Shown in pieces: positions 1 through 7,320 of a stretch of 64,000 nt of DNA. Both the position numbers and the translations under genes were made by a program. Under the pieces are notes generated by a model. The model saw only the letters and a program-made list of their open reading frames with translations, made no database searches and was not told the DNA's origin. The DNA comes from UBA4416 sp040387475. GTDB taxonomy: Bacteria > Bacteroidota > Bacteroidia > B-17B0 > Aurantibacillaceae. Numbering within the stretch: the first letter of the stretch is position 1; each line of letters begins with the position of its first letter. The stretch covers positions 1 to 64,000 of the forward strand of contig JAZKDT010000057.1 in the NCBI GenBank assembly GCA_040387475.1, written 5' to 3'.

Positions 1-177
1 CGCAGATTTTAGCTAAATTTTAATGAGCCTTGATTTTTTTGTTAACTTTTTGTATGAAGACAAAAAGTTAGTGAAAACATTTTTGGGCTTCGGCTCCGCT
101 CAGTCACCGGGTATCCAAAAGCTATTTGCTTTCTTCATTTAAATTTTTTCATCAAGAAAAAAAATGAGTGAAGAAAA
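1..177. repeat. Non-coding left edge with hairpins and a GGCTTCGGCTCCGCTCAG-type repeat
   Basis: No gene is visible here. A perfect 10-base inverted repeat lies at 43-52 and 61-70 (TAACTTTTTG / CAAAAAGTTA, loop of 8). A 19-base sequence at 85-103 is identical to 3707-3725. A second T-run/A-run hairpin at 144-162 (loop ATCAA) lies directly after the dtd stop on the minus strand; read on that strand its loop region reads CTTGAT, as in the hairpin at 4056-4083. The first ten bases, CGCAGATTTT, resemble the CGCAGATTT units near 54.2 kb. This appears to be a member of the dispersed repeat family described at 3304-4248. Confidence 0.6.
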
Positions 178-630
178 CTACTCCCTGTTCTTGCTATCTA
201 TTAAAATAGTAACAGGTCCATCATTCACTAAACTTACTTTCATATCAGCGCCAAATTGTCCGGTTGAAATAGGTTTTTTAAGTAACGACGATAATTGCTG
301 AATGCAATGTTCGTAAAGCGGAATAGCGATATCGGGCTTTGCTGATCTGATAAAGGAGGGGCGGTTGCCTTTTTTAGTAGAGGCAAATAAGGTAAATTGA
401 GAAACCAATAACACATCGCCTTTAATTTCTTGTAAGGATAAATTCATCTTATCCTCAGTATCCGAAAACACGCGTAAAGAAATCAATTTATTGCAAAGCC
501 AGTCGGCATCTTCTGTTGTATCAGCGTCTTCAATGCCTACCAATACCAAAAATCCGTTTTGAATTTCAGAATATACAGAGCCATCAATTTTGACAGAAGC
601 TTCAGAAACGCGTTGAATCACAAAACGCAT
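178..630 (-). CDS. dtd: D-aminoacyl-tRNA deacylase
   Basis: This cytoplasmic enzyme hydrolyses D-amino acids (and glycine mischarged on tRNA-Ala) from tRNA, a proofreading step in translation. The 150-residue length is normal for the family. The family motifs are present: SQFTL near residue 77 and the C-terminal NDGPVT motif near residue 136, which carries the cross-subunit Gly-Pro pair of the active site. The N-terminus MRFVIQRV is typical, so the start is secure. It begins 4 bases after the stop of the DsbD-type gene and is probably translated from the same mRNA. I see nothing unusual in the sequence. Confidence 0.96.
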   Translation of the reverse strand: MRFVIQRVSEASVKIDGSVYSEIQNGFLVLVGIEDADTTEDADWLCNKLISLRVFSDTEDKMNLSLQEIKGDVLLVSQFTLFASTKKGNRPSFIRSAKPDIAIPLYEHCIQQLSSLLKKPISTGQFGADMKVSLVNDGPVTILIDSKNRE

Positions 631-634
631 ACGG

Positions 635-2731
635 TTACTTTTTGTAGTTGGCTACACCTTCATCTAACCACTGAATATAATCAGGAATACTAGGATCATA
701 ACCGCGGATCTTATTCAGAACCTTTTCGTTGCCATCCACTAGTATGTATAAAGGCTGGGTACTTTGTCCGTATACTTTTTCTTCCATGTATTTAAACTTG
801 TCGCCAATATCGGTGAGTTGTCGTTGCTTGCCGTACCACTCAACGGTTTCATAATCTTTAGGATCGAGCTCCCGTTTATCATCCACGTATAAAGAAACCA
901 ACACCACATTGTTATTGAGGCGCTTGATCACTTCCGGATCGGGCCACACATAATCTTCTGTTTTACGGCAATTAGCACAGGCATGCCCGGTAAAATCAAT
1001 CAATAATGGTTTACCAACTTTTTTAGAATAAGCCAGTGCATTTTCATAATCATTTTTGAAGTGCACAATACCATTTTTATTCACTTCCATGAATTTTGAA
1101 AACTCTTCATCTTTAGGTACCGATGCTTCGGCTGTTGAACCGCCACCTGAACCACCAAAACCATGAGGAGATTCAGAATATTCTAAAGGAGGTAAAATGC
1201 CGGAGAATAATTTTAAAGGCGCTCCCCACATTCCGGGAATTAAATAAATGGTAACAAAGAAGGAAGCAATAGCTACAAATAAACGGCTCACCGACACGTG
1301 TTTCAAATCGCTATCATGCGATGTTTTGAACATGCCCAACAGGTACATCGTTAGTAAAGCAAAGATCACGATCCACAATCCAATAAATACTTCGCGGGTT
1401 AAGATACCGGCCTGGACAACTAAATCAGCATTGGACGCAAATTTTAAAGCGAGTGCCAGTTCAATAAATCCTAAAGTTACTTTTACCGCATTTAACCAAC
1501 CACCCGATTGGGGTAATGAATTTAACCAACCAGGGAATGCGGCGAACAATCCAAATGGCAATGCCAGCGCTAACGAAAAACCAAACATACCCCAGAATGG
1601 CCCTGCCAAATTACCTGTTCCGGCAGCTTCAACTAACAAGGTACCTATAATAGGTCCGGTGCAGGAGAAAGACACCAATGCAAGGGTAAAGGCCATAAAG
1701 AAAATTCCAACATATCCGCCTTTGTCCGATTTAGCATCCATTTTATTAACGAAACCGCTTGGCAAAGTAATTTCAAAAGCGCCTAAAAACGACATCGCAA
1801 AAACCAGCAACAAAACAAAAAATGCCAGGTTAAACCAAATGTTTGTTGACAGCGAATGTAAAGCCCCTGCACCAAAAATAACGGTGACGCCTAAACCTAA
1901 ACCAACATACAATACAATGATAGACATGGAATACAGGAAAGCATTGCGAATTCCCTGTGCTTTGGTTTTAGACTGCTTGGTAAAAAAGCTAACATTCATT
2001 GGGATCATAGGAAACACACAAGGTGTTAATAAAGCAAGCGCCCCTCCAATAAATCCGGCAATAAAAATCCCCCACCACGATTTTGGAGTTTCAAGTGATT
2101 GATCTACCGCCTGTGAAACCTCTTCACCTAATTTATGTTTAATGTTTTTATCTTCCGCCTGTGCAGTTGCAGTTGTATCAGGAGCATCCGGTTGGCTTAG
2201 CGTATCGGAAGCATTAACCGCTGTAGATAAGCCAACGATCGCCGTTTCAGTAAGAACACAAGCTGGAGTTCCCTGCACCGTAAATTCGAACGTTTCGCCC
2301 GGAGGTGAAAGGTCACATTTGGTATCCGTACAAACCTGGTATTCGTAAGTACCTGTCACCTTTAATTTTTTATCCGTCTTAAGTTTAACGCGCTGTGTAA
2401 ACGTAGCTTTGTGCTCGTAGTACTCCACATTCACTTCAAATACTTTATCAAATTCTTTTATGGGCGCGCTTTGCTTTACTTTCCCTACTAATTCGTAATC
2501 CTTTGATTTCGTAAATTTAAATACGGTTGGTAGCGGGCCATCCTTCACTTCATTTAAAGAATACATATGCCAGCCATCTTCGATAGTTACATTGAATAAC
2601 AGGTCGTATTCACAATCTGATATTTTTTTGGTGGTGAATTTCAGATCAGCATGAAGTTGTTGTGAAAATAACACAGATGAACCTGTAACAAGTAATAAAA
2701 TAAGGAGCGATATTTTTTTTAGCATAAACAA
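635..2731 (-). CDS. dsbD: DsbD-type thiol:disulfide interchange protein
   Basis: This inner-membrane protein passes reducing power from cytoplasmic thioredoxin to the periplasm. Domains in order: signal peptide (1-24); periplasmic alpha domain (about 25-160) with a cysteine pair at 134 and 139; a linker rich in Ala, Thr and Asp; a CcdA/DsbD membrane domain (about 220-505) with single cysteines at 238 (LTPCVFPM) and 357 (SFSCTGP); a Gly/Ser-rich linker; and a thioredoxin-like gamma domain (about 545-698) with CANC at 585-588. All three redox pairs expected of DsbD are therefore present, and the 698-residue length suits a full three-domain member. A single-domain alpha paralogue lies just upstream on the same strand, and dtd follows after 4 bases. 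Confidence 0.95.
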   Translation of the reverse strand: MFMLKKISLLILLLVTGSSVLFSQQLHADLKFTTKKISDCEYDLLFNVTIEDGWHMYSLNEVKDGPLPTVFKFTKSKDYELVGKVKQSAPIKEFDKVFEVNVEYYEHKATFTQRVKLKTDKKLKVTGTYEYQVCTDTKCDLSPPGETFEFTVQGTPACVLTETAIVGLSTAVNASDTLSQPDAPDTTATAQAEDKNIKHKLGEEVSQAVDQSLETPKSWWGIFIAGFIGGALALLTPCVFPMIPMNVSFFTKQSKTKAQGIRNAFLYSMSIIVLYVGLGLGVTVIFGAGALHSLSTNIWFNLAFFVLLLVFAMSFLGAFEITLPSGFVNKMDAKSDKGGYVGIFFMAFTLALVSFSCTGPIIGTLLVEAAGTGNLAGPFWGMFGFSLALALPFGLFAAFPGWLNSLPQSGGWLNAVKVTLGFIELALALKFASNADLVVQAGILTREVFIGLWIVIFALLTMYLLGMFKTSHDSDLKHVSVSRLFVAIASFFVTIYLIPGMWGAPLKLFSGILPPLEYSESPHGFGGSGGGSTAEASVPKDEEFSKFMEVNKNGIVHFKNDYENALAYSKKVGKPLLIDFTGHACANCRKTEDYVWPDPEVIKRLNNNVVLVSLYVDDKRELDPKDYETVEWYGKQRQLTDIGDKFKYMEEKVYGQSTQPLYILVDGNEKVLNKIRGYDPSIPDYIQWLDEGVANYKK

Positions 2732-2826
2732 TTTGTTTGGTTAAAAGTAAAACTAATTTGATAAAAACCTCTTTGGGTTTACAATTCAAATTATACGATT
2801 ATGAGAGTCCTAAAATACATTTTAAG

Positions 2827-3303
2827 CTATTTAACGGCCGGAACATTGACCATAAATGTAGAGATGGAAGGTGGTAAACACTGGATATCATTACAGGTCA
2901 TGAACTCCAAAAGAGATTCGACGGTGAAGGCGTCTTTATTTTTGCGTTTTATTTTTTGCTTAAAAATGGCATGTCCCGAAAACACCAGCACTTTTGCTTC
3001 AAAAGCAGCTACGTACTCTTCATGCGGCTGTTCTTCTTCCACTTTACCCACCAACTCATAACTGGCGCCGGGCGCAATTGTAAAAGAAGTAGGTATAGGT
3101 CCAACGTCAGTGGGTTGCTTTTGCGAATAGATATGCCATTTTTTATCGATGGTTGCCGTAAAAACAATTTCTCCTTCGGTAGGCGATTTTTCAACATAAG
3201 ACACCATCCAGGTAACGGGTTTTAAAGGTGCCTGAGTTTGGGCAATTTGAGAAAAACCGCAAAGGGTTAAACAGTAACAAACGATGAGTAAAAGGTGTTT
3301 CAT
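2827..3303 (-). CDS. Stand-alone DsbD alpha-domain protein
   Basis: This 158-residue secreted protein has a signal peptide (about 1-18) and then one domain matching the N-terminal periplasmic domain of DsbD. It shares with the neighbouring full DsbD the WH-Y-S pattern, PxPT, YELVGKV and a cysteine pair at 137 and 142 with the same four-residue spacing as 134/139 in DsbD. There is no membrane domain or thioredoxin domain. It lies 95 bases upstream of dsbD on the same strand. By inference it is a tandem-duplicated alpha domain that could accept electrons from the membrane domain of DsbD and deliver them to a different periplasmic client. The family assignment is firm; the role is not. Confidence 0.85.
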   Translation of the reverse strand: MKHLLLIVCYCLTLCGFSQIAQTQAPLKPVTWMVSYVEKSPTEGEIVFTATIDKKWHIYSQKQPTDVGPIPTSFTIAPGASYELVGKVEEEQPHEEYVAAFEAKVLVFSGHAIFKQKIKRKNKDAFTVESLLEFMTCNDIQCLPPSISTFMVNVPAVK

Positions 3304-3567
3304 AAGGCTAATTTTTAGTGAAAATAGGTAAATTAACTTAGTTGGAAGGTATGGAATTCTTAAAAAATGTTAGTTATCACTTTTACTTTTTTTCTTTTTC
3401 AAAAAAGTAACTGAAAACACTATGTTCGCCTTCTTTTTCCTGGGTAGACGCTTATTAGGCACTTATGAAATAAAAGCCCAAGCTTTGTGACAACGATTTT
3501 GTGCGATGTTGAGCGGAGTCGGTTACGTCAAAGAACATACAAGAGCCTCTTAAAAAAACCCTCTTTA

Positions 3568-3767
3568 GTCACTTTTTTTCTTAGTCAAAAAAAGTAACCA
3601 AAAAAGACAAGGCAATTCACCAACCCCCATTTGCCCGGAGTGCCTTTGCAGAATGGCGGTTGGCTCTGAATTGCCAAATCAGCCGCACAATTACTAACGT
3701 TATGCAGGGCTTCGGCTCCGCTCAGCCACCGCGCCGTGCGGTCAAACTCTCCTGAGCAGCTAACCGC
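3568..3767. repeat. Dispersed hairpin repeat, copy A
   Basis: The unit begins with a hairpin (ACTTTTTTT at 3571-3579, AAAAAAAGT at 3587-3595), followed by a body starting AAGGCAATTCACCAACCCCC. The body has an internal 8-base inverted repeat, GGCAATTC at 3612-3619 and GAATTGCC at 3668-3675. It ends with CCTGAGCAGCTAACCGC (3751-3767), which recurs at the end of copy B. Compared with copy B it lacks one C in the CCCC run near 3634 and carries an inserted GGCTTCGGCTCCGCTCAG-type segment at 3707-3725. Confidence 0.8.
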
Positions 3768-3890
3768 CTATATGCACTTATGAAAATAAAAGCCAAAGCT
3801 TTGTGACAATGATTTTGTGCAGTAATAGTTTATAAAAGCAACGAAGACCTGGTGCCGACAGGTAACAGGGCGTGAGCTGTTTATAAACGG

Positions 3891-3920
3891 TTTTGTAGCA
3901 AGGCTGAGCTTGCTACAAAA
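3891..3920. repeat. Perfect 12-base-pair hairpin
   Basis: TTTTGTAGCAAG at 3891-3902 and CTTGCTACAAAA at 3909-3920 are exact reverse complements around the loop GCTGAG. The hairpin is not next to the stop of a gene: the nearest stops are that of sppA at 4249 on the minus strand and nothing on the plus strand. It looks more like part of the repeat block than a gene terminator. Confidence 0.6.
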
Positions 3921-4052
3921 ACCACCTACCACAAAATTATGAGGGTTTTTGTATACTTTTTGGTGGTTACTGAGCGGAGCCGAAGTACGTCAAAAAGTAT
4001 AAAAGAGCTTGCATGGCAGGCAAAGAAAGTATAAGAAAGTTTTTTGTCTCTT

Positions 4053-4237
4053 CACTAACTTTTTTCCTTGATGAAAAAAGTTAACAAAAAAATCAAGGCA
4101 ATTCACCAACCCCCATTTGCCCCGGAGTGCCTTCGCAGAATGGCGGTTCGCTCTGAATTGCCAAATCAGCCGCACCATTACCAACGTATGCCGTGGTGTG
4201 TATAATACTAACAAACTCTTCCTGAGCAGCTAACCGC
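4053..4237. repeat. Dispersed hairpin repeat, copy B
   Basis: The hairpin has an 11-base stem with the loop CTTGAT (TAACTTTTTTC at 4056-4066, GAAAAAAGTTA at 4073-4083). The body from 4095 is nearly identical to copy A, with GGCAATTC at 4097-4104 and GAATTGCC at 4155-4162. The tail CCTGAGCAGCTAACCGC at 4221-4237 matches copy A. It lies 11 bases after the sppA stop on the minus strand, so it would be in the 3' untranslated region of that mRNA. Confidence 0.8.
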
Positions 4238-4248
4238 TTTCAAAAAGA

Positions 4249-6024
4249 TTAATTGATGATCATCTCGTAAGGCAACCTAGCCTGAACCCCTTTTAAAGTC
4301 AACACATTCTTTAGGTGTTTCATATACAGGTATTGTTCTCCAAGGTTGTTTTTCATCACCCTGGCTTCCACGTCATCTTTAGTATTGCCTAATAATTCCT
4401 GGATAGGATCTTTTTGCTTCGGTAAACTTAATACTTTATAATCTTTCAACTTAGCCTGTTTGGCCGCGTAAGCAATGGCATCGTTAATCCCACCCAGCTC
4501 ATCCACTAAATTTATTTTAATGGCATCGGTTCCGCTCCAAACACGCCCCTGCCCTATACTATCGATATTGTTCTTCGTTGTTTTTCGTCCTGCAGCCACT
4601 TTAGTAATGAATACATCATATATATGCTCTACGCTTTGTTGGATGTATTCATACTCCTCGGGCGAGGCTTTTCTTAAAATAGTGCCCACATCGCTGTGCT
4701 TGTTTGTATTAACGGTGTCAATGGTAATTCCCAGTTTTTCGGACAAGGCTTTTTGAGCATTGGGGATCATGCCAAATACACCGATGGAACCAGTGATAGT
4801 ATTAGGTTGTGCAAAAATGCGATCGGCTGCACAACTGATATAATAACCACCACTGGCGGCTACATCGCCCATGGATACGATAAAGGGTTTTGCTTTTTGT
4901 GCCAATACGGTTTCTCTCCAGATCACATCCGATGCTAAAGCGCTTCCACCGGGTGAATTAACACGTAACACAATGGCTTTTACATTTTTATCCAGACGGG
5001 CTTCTTTAATAGCTTTCACCAAACGTTCGCTGCCAATGCTCTGTTCTCCGCCATCGCCACTGTTTATTTCACCAACCGCATAAATCACAGCAATCCTGTT
5101 TTTAGATAGTTTTGAATCTGTATAGGAATCGGCATAATCCTTCAGGGATACAAAATTGATTTTTTCAGAATCTTTGATCTTTATGTTTTTCTTAATCTCA
5201 CTAAATACTTCGTCTTCATATTTAAGTTCATCTACTAATTTATAGTTTAATGCATCCCGGGTACTTCTGATCGATAAGTTATCCGCCATTGCGTTAATTT
5301 CATCTACCGGAATATCACGTGTTTTACTGATTCCCAAAGTCATTTGCCCCCATAATGAACCCAGGTAGGTTTCCACCTGCGCCCTGTTAGCCTCGCTCAT
5401 TTTATCGAGCATAAAGGGTTCAATGGCACTTTTAAATTTACCGTGGCGGAAGATTTGCACTTCCATATCCAGCTTTTCCAGCATCTTTTTGTAGAACATC
5501 ATCTGGGAGCTCAATCCCTTGATCTCCAAACCACCCTCTGGATTTAAATATAAATTACTGGCCGTAGTTGCCAAATAATACCCTTTTTGAGAGTAACCCT
5601 CTGAATAGGCATAAATAAATTTACGGGATGTTTTAAAATCCAGCAATGCGTTACGTACCTCTTCAAGCGTAGCAAATCCTGCTGTAGGATTACTCACTTC
5701 AAGGTAAATACCTTTAATGTTGTTATCCGTTTTTGCTTCTTTAATGCTGGCCAAAACGTCATCCAATCCAATAGTTCCTTTAGGCACAAAAGGTCCAAGG
5801 TCCATTTCCCCAAAGGGATTTTTAACACTTCTTTCATGGATGTCGCCATTAAGATCGACTTTTAATACCGAGTTTGCTTTAGAAGTAAAGCGCTTACCGT
5901 CCTTCATAGATATAGCATCTGTTACCAGGTTTGAAATAGATGCAATTGCAATAAGCGTGATGATAATACCGGTTAATAATATTCCCAAACATGAACCAAA
6001 AAAGGCTCCGAAAAATTGTTTCAT
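4249..6024 (-). CDS. sppA: Signal peptide peptidase SppA, 67K type
   Basis: This membrane-anchored serine protease degrades signal peptides cleaved from exported proteins. The 591-residue length fits the long two-domain form. An N-terminal membrane segment spans about residues 5-35. The catalytic lysine is in the N-terminal half at about Lys198 (HGKFKSAIEPF, matching TYKSAVEPF of the E. coli enzyme). The nucleophile is in the C-terminal half at about Ser391 (GDVAASGGYYISCAAD). The start MKQFFGAFFGS is the only sensible one. It is transcribed alone; repeat copy B lies just beyond its stop, and no ordinary terminator is seen. Confidence 0.96.
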   Translation of the reverse strand: MKQFFGAFFGSCLGILLTGIIITLIAIASISNLVTDAISMKDGKRFTSKANSVLKVDLNGDIHERSVKNPFGEMDLGPFVPKGTIGLDDVLASIKEAKTDNNIKGIYLEVSNPTAGFATLEEVRNALLDFKTSRKFIYAYSEGYSQKGYYLATTASNLYLNPEGGLEIKGLSSQMMFYKKMLEKLDMEVQIFRHGKFKSAIEPFMLDKMSEANRAQVETYLGSLWGQMTLGISKTRDIPVDEINAMADNLSIRSTRDALNYKLVDELKYEDEVFSEIKKNIKIKDSEKINFVSLKDYADSYTDSKLSKNRIAVIYAVGEINSGDGGEQSIGSERLVKAIKEARLDKNVKAIVLRVNSPGGSALASDVIWRETVLAQKAKPFIVSMGDVAASGGYYISCAADRIFAQPNTITGSIGVFGMIPNAQKALSEKLGITIDTVNTNKHSDVGTILRKASPEEYEYIQQSVEHIYDVFITKVAAGRKTTKNNIDSIGQGRVWSGTDAIKINLVDELGGINDAIAYAAKQAKLKDYKVLSLPKQKDPIQELLGNTKDDVEARVMKNNLGEQYLYMKHLKNVLTLKGVQARLPYEMIIN

Positions 6025-6203
6025 ACGTATTTTATATAGTTTTTAGTGGTTGTATCCTTATTCATTTTTCTCAAATGAATCATTCCATAGTTTAAATTGT
6101 TGTGGTTTGTACCGCAATAAATACACCAGCTAAACCACCGCCATATTTATTTACAACATTCAACTAAATTAATATACTTTCTGCTATTTTTACCAATAAT
6201 TGT

Positions 6204-6701
6204 ATGAACGTTGCGTATTTATGTTTGGGCGGTAATATTGGAGACAGGGAAAACGCCCTGCGACTGGCCGTGCTTAAAATCGGCGACACGGCCGGACAAA
6301 TTACTGCGAGCTCATCCATCTATGAAACCGAAGCCTGGGGCGTTGAAAACCAACAGGCATACCTTAATCAGTGTATTGAACTAACAACTCATTTAGGTTC
6401 CGCAGAACTCCTTACTACTTTGCTTTTTATTGAAAAAGAACTTGGAAGAGAGCGTAGTGATAGCGAAACCTACCAGCCCAGAACAATAGATATTGATATT
6501 CTTTTTTTTAACCGGGAGATCATTACCTCCGCTCAATTAATTGTACCGCACCCACGTCTTCACCTGCGAAAGTTTGTGCTCGTTCCCCTCAAAGATATTT
6601 GTCCCGGTTTTTTACATCCTTTATTAAATAAAACTATCCTTAATTTATGGAGTCATTGCCCAGATACCTCAGAAGTAACCCTTTTTAACCCACATTTATA
6701 A
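6204..6701 (+). CDS. folK: 2-amino-4-hydroxy-6-hydroxymethyldihydropteridine pyrophosphokinase
   Basis: This enzyme transfers pyrophosphate from ATP to 6-hydroxymethyl-7,8-dihydropterin in folate synthesis. At 165 residues it has the family motifs: LGGNIGDRENAL near the N-terminus, the RTIDIDILFF motif that carries the metal-binding aspartates (near residues 93-102), and VPHPRLHLRKFVLVPL (near 113-128). It is the first gene of a plus-strand operon of five closely spaced genes. A TATTTTTA sequence at about 6185 could be a weak -7 promoter element. No other folate gene is in the window. Confidence 0.95.
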   Translation: MNVAYLCLGGNIGDRENALRLAVLKIGDTAGQITASSSIYETEAWGVENQQAYLNQCIELTTHLGSAELLTTLLFIEKELGRERSDSETYQPRTIDIDILFFNREIITSAQLIVPHPRLHLRKFVLVPLKDICPGFLHPLLNKTILNLWSHCPDTSEVTLFNPHL

Positions 6702-6704
6702 CAT

Positions 6705-7307
6705 ATGTTCATTTGCATAGAAGGTAATATCGGTTCCGGTAAAACAACATTGGCAAAAGCGCTGGCCAAAAAATTAAAAGCCACTTATTTGCCTGAACAG
6801 TTTGAAGATAACACGTTGCTGCCGCTTTTTTACGGGGATGCCAAAACATTTGCGTTTCCTACGGAATACTCTTTTCTGATTGACCGTCAAAAACAACTCA
6901 CAAACTATTTTAATTCAACAAACCGAGGAACCATCACGGTAAGTGATTTTCATTTTGATAAATGCCTGTGTTTTGCAAAGACCAATTTATCAACGAAGGA
7001 TTTTTCATTTTTCAAAAAACACTTTAAACCTCTCCGCAAAACAATACCTACGCCCGACCTCATCGTTTACCTGGATACCTCAACTGACCTGCTCCTAAAA
7101 AATATTGAAACCCGCGGGCGTAAAATAGAAAAGAGCCTCAAAAAAAATTATTTAGAGAAATTAAAAAAATCGTTAGACACCTATTATATGGTGAATGGAA
7201 AAGTAAATACACTTGTGTTGATTTTAACAATCAAACAGTATAACAGTGCGATTCTGGAAAATTGTTGCAAAGAAATTCTTGAAATTATCAATAAAACAAA
7301 AAAATAA
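6705..7307 (+). CDS. Deoxynucleoside kinase
   Basis: This enzyme phosphorylates deoxynucleosides for salvage into dNTPs. The 200-residue protein starts with a P-loop (GNIGSGKTT, residues 7-15). It carries the SDFHFDKCLCFAKT segment near residue 85, the region where family members have the substrate-binding acidic residue, and the R-G-R-x-I-E lid-like segment near 137. It lies 3 bases after folK, an arrangement common in Bacteroidota. Which nucleoside is preferred cannot be read from the sequence. Confidence 0.9.
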   Translation: MFICIEGNIGSGKTTLAKALAKKLKATYLPEQFEDNTLLPLFYGDAKTFAFPTEYSFLIDRQKQLTNYFNSTNRGTITVSDFHFDKCLCFAKTNLSTKDFSFFKKHFKPLRKTIPTPDLIVYLDTSTDLLLKNIETRGRKIEKSLKKNYLEKLKKSLDTYYMVNGKVNTLVLILTIKQYNSAILENCCKEILEIINKTKK

Positions 7308-7320
7308 GATACATTTATAT

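Larger units (their letters stand above)
3304..4248. repeat. 945-base non-coding repeat block between dsbD-alpha and sppA
   Basis: I see no convincing gene. The block contains a T/A hairpin at 3383-3410; a direct repeat of about 45 bases at 3460-3504 and 3775-3820; repeat copy A at 3568-3767; a perfect 12-base stem with a 6-base loop at 3891-3920; an inverted repeat at 3952-3962 and 3991-4001; and repeat copy B at 4053-4237. The 16-base sequence at 3970-3985 is the reverse complement of part of 3707-3725. A minus-strand open frame at 3990-4214 is an artefact of copy B: copy A is one base shorter in the same stretch and breaks that frame. Confidence 0.8.

Noticed and set aside
1248..2102. 284-residue plus-strand open frame opposite dsbD
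   Set aside because: It is the shadow of a well-supported DsbD gene; its sequence has no domain and many Lys, Asn and Pro residues typical of antisense frames.
3990..4214. 74-residue minus-strand open frame in the repeat block
   Set aside because: It lies in repeat copy B. Copy A is one base shorter in the same stretch and breaks the frame, so there is no protein-level conservation.
7246..7320. Upstream ATG for the OmpA-like gene
   Set aside because: It would overlap the kinase gene by over 60 bases and hide the signal peptide; the ATG at 7321 gives a normal exported protein.
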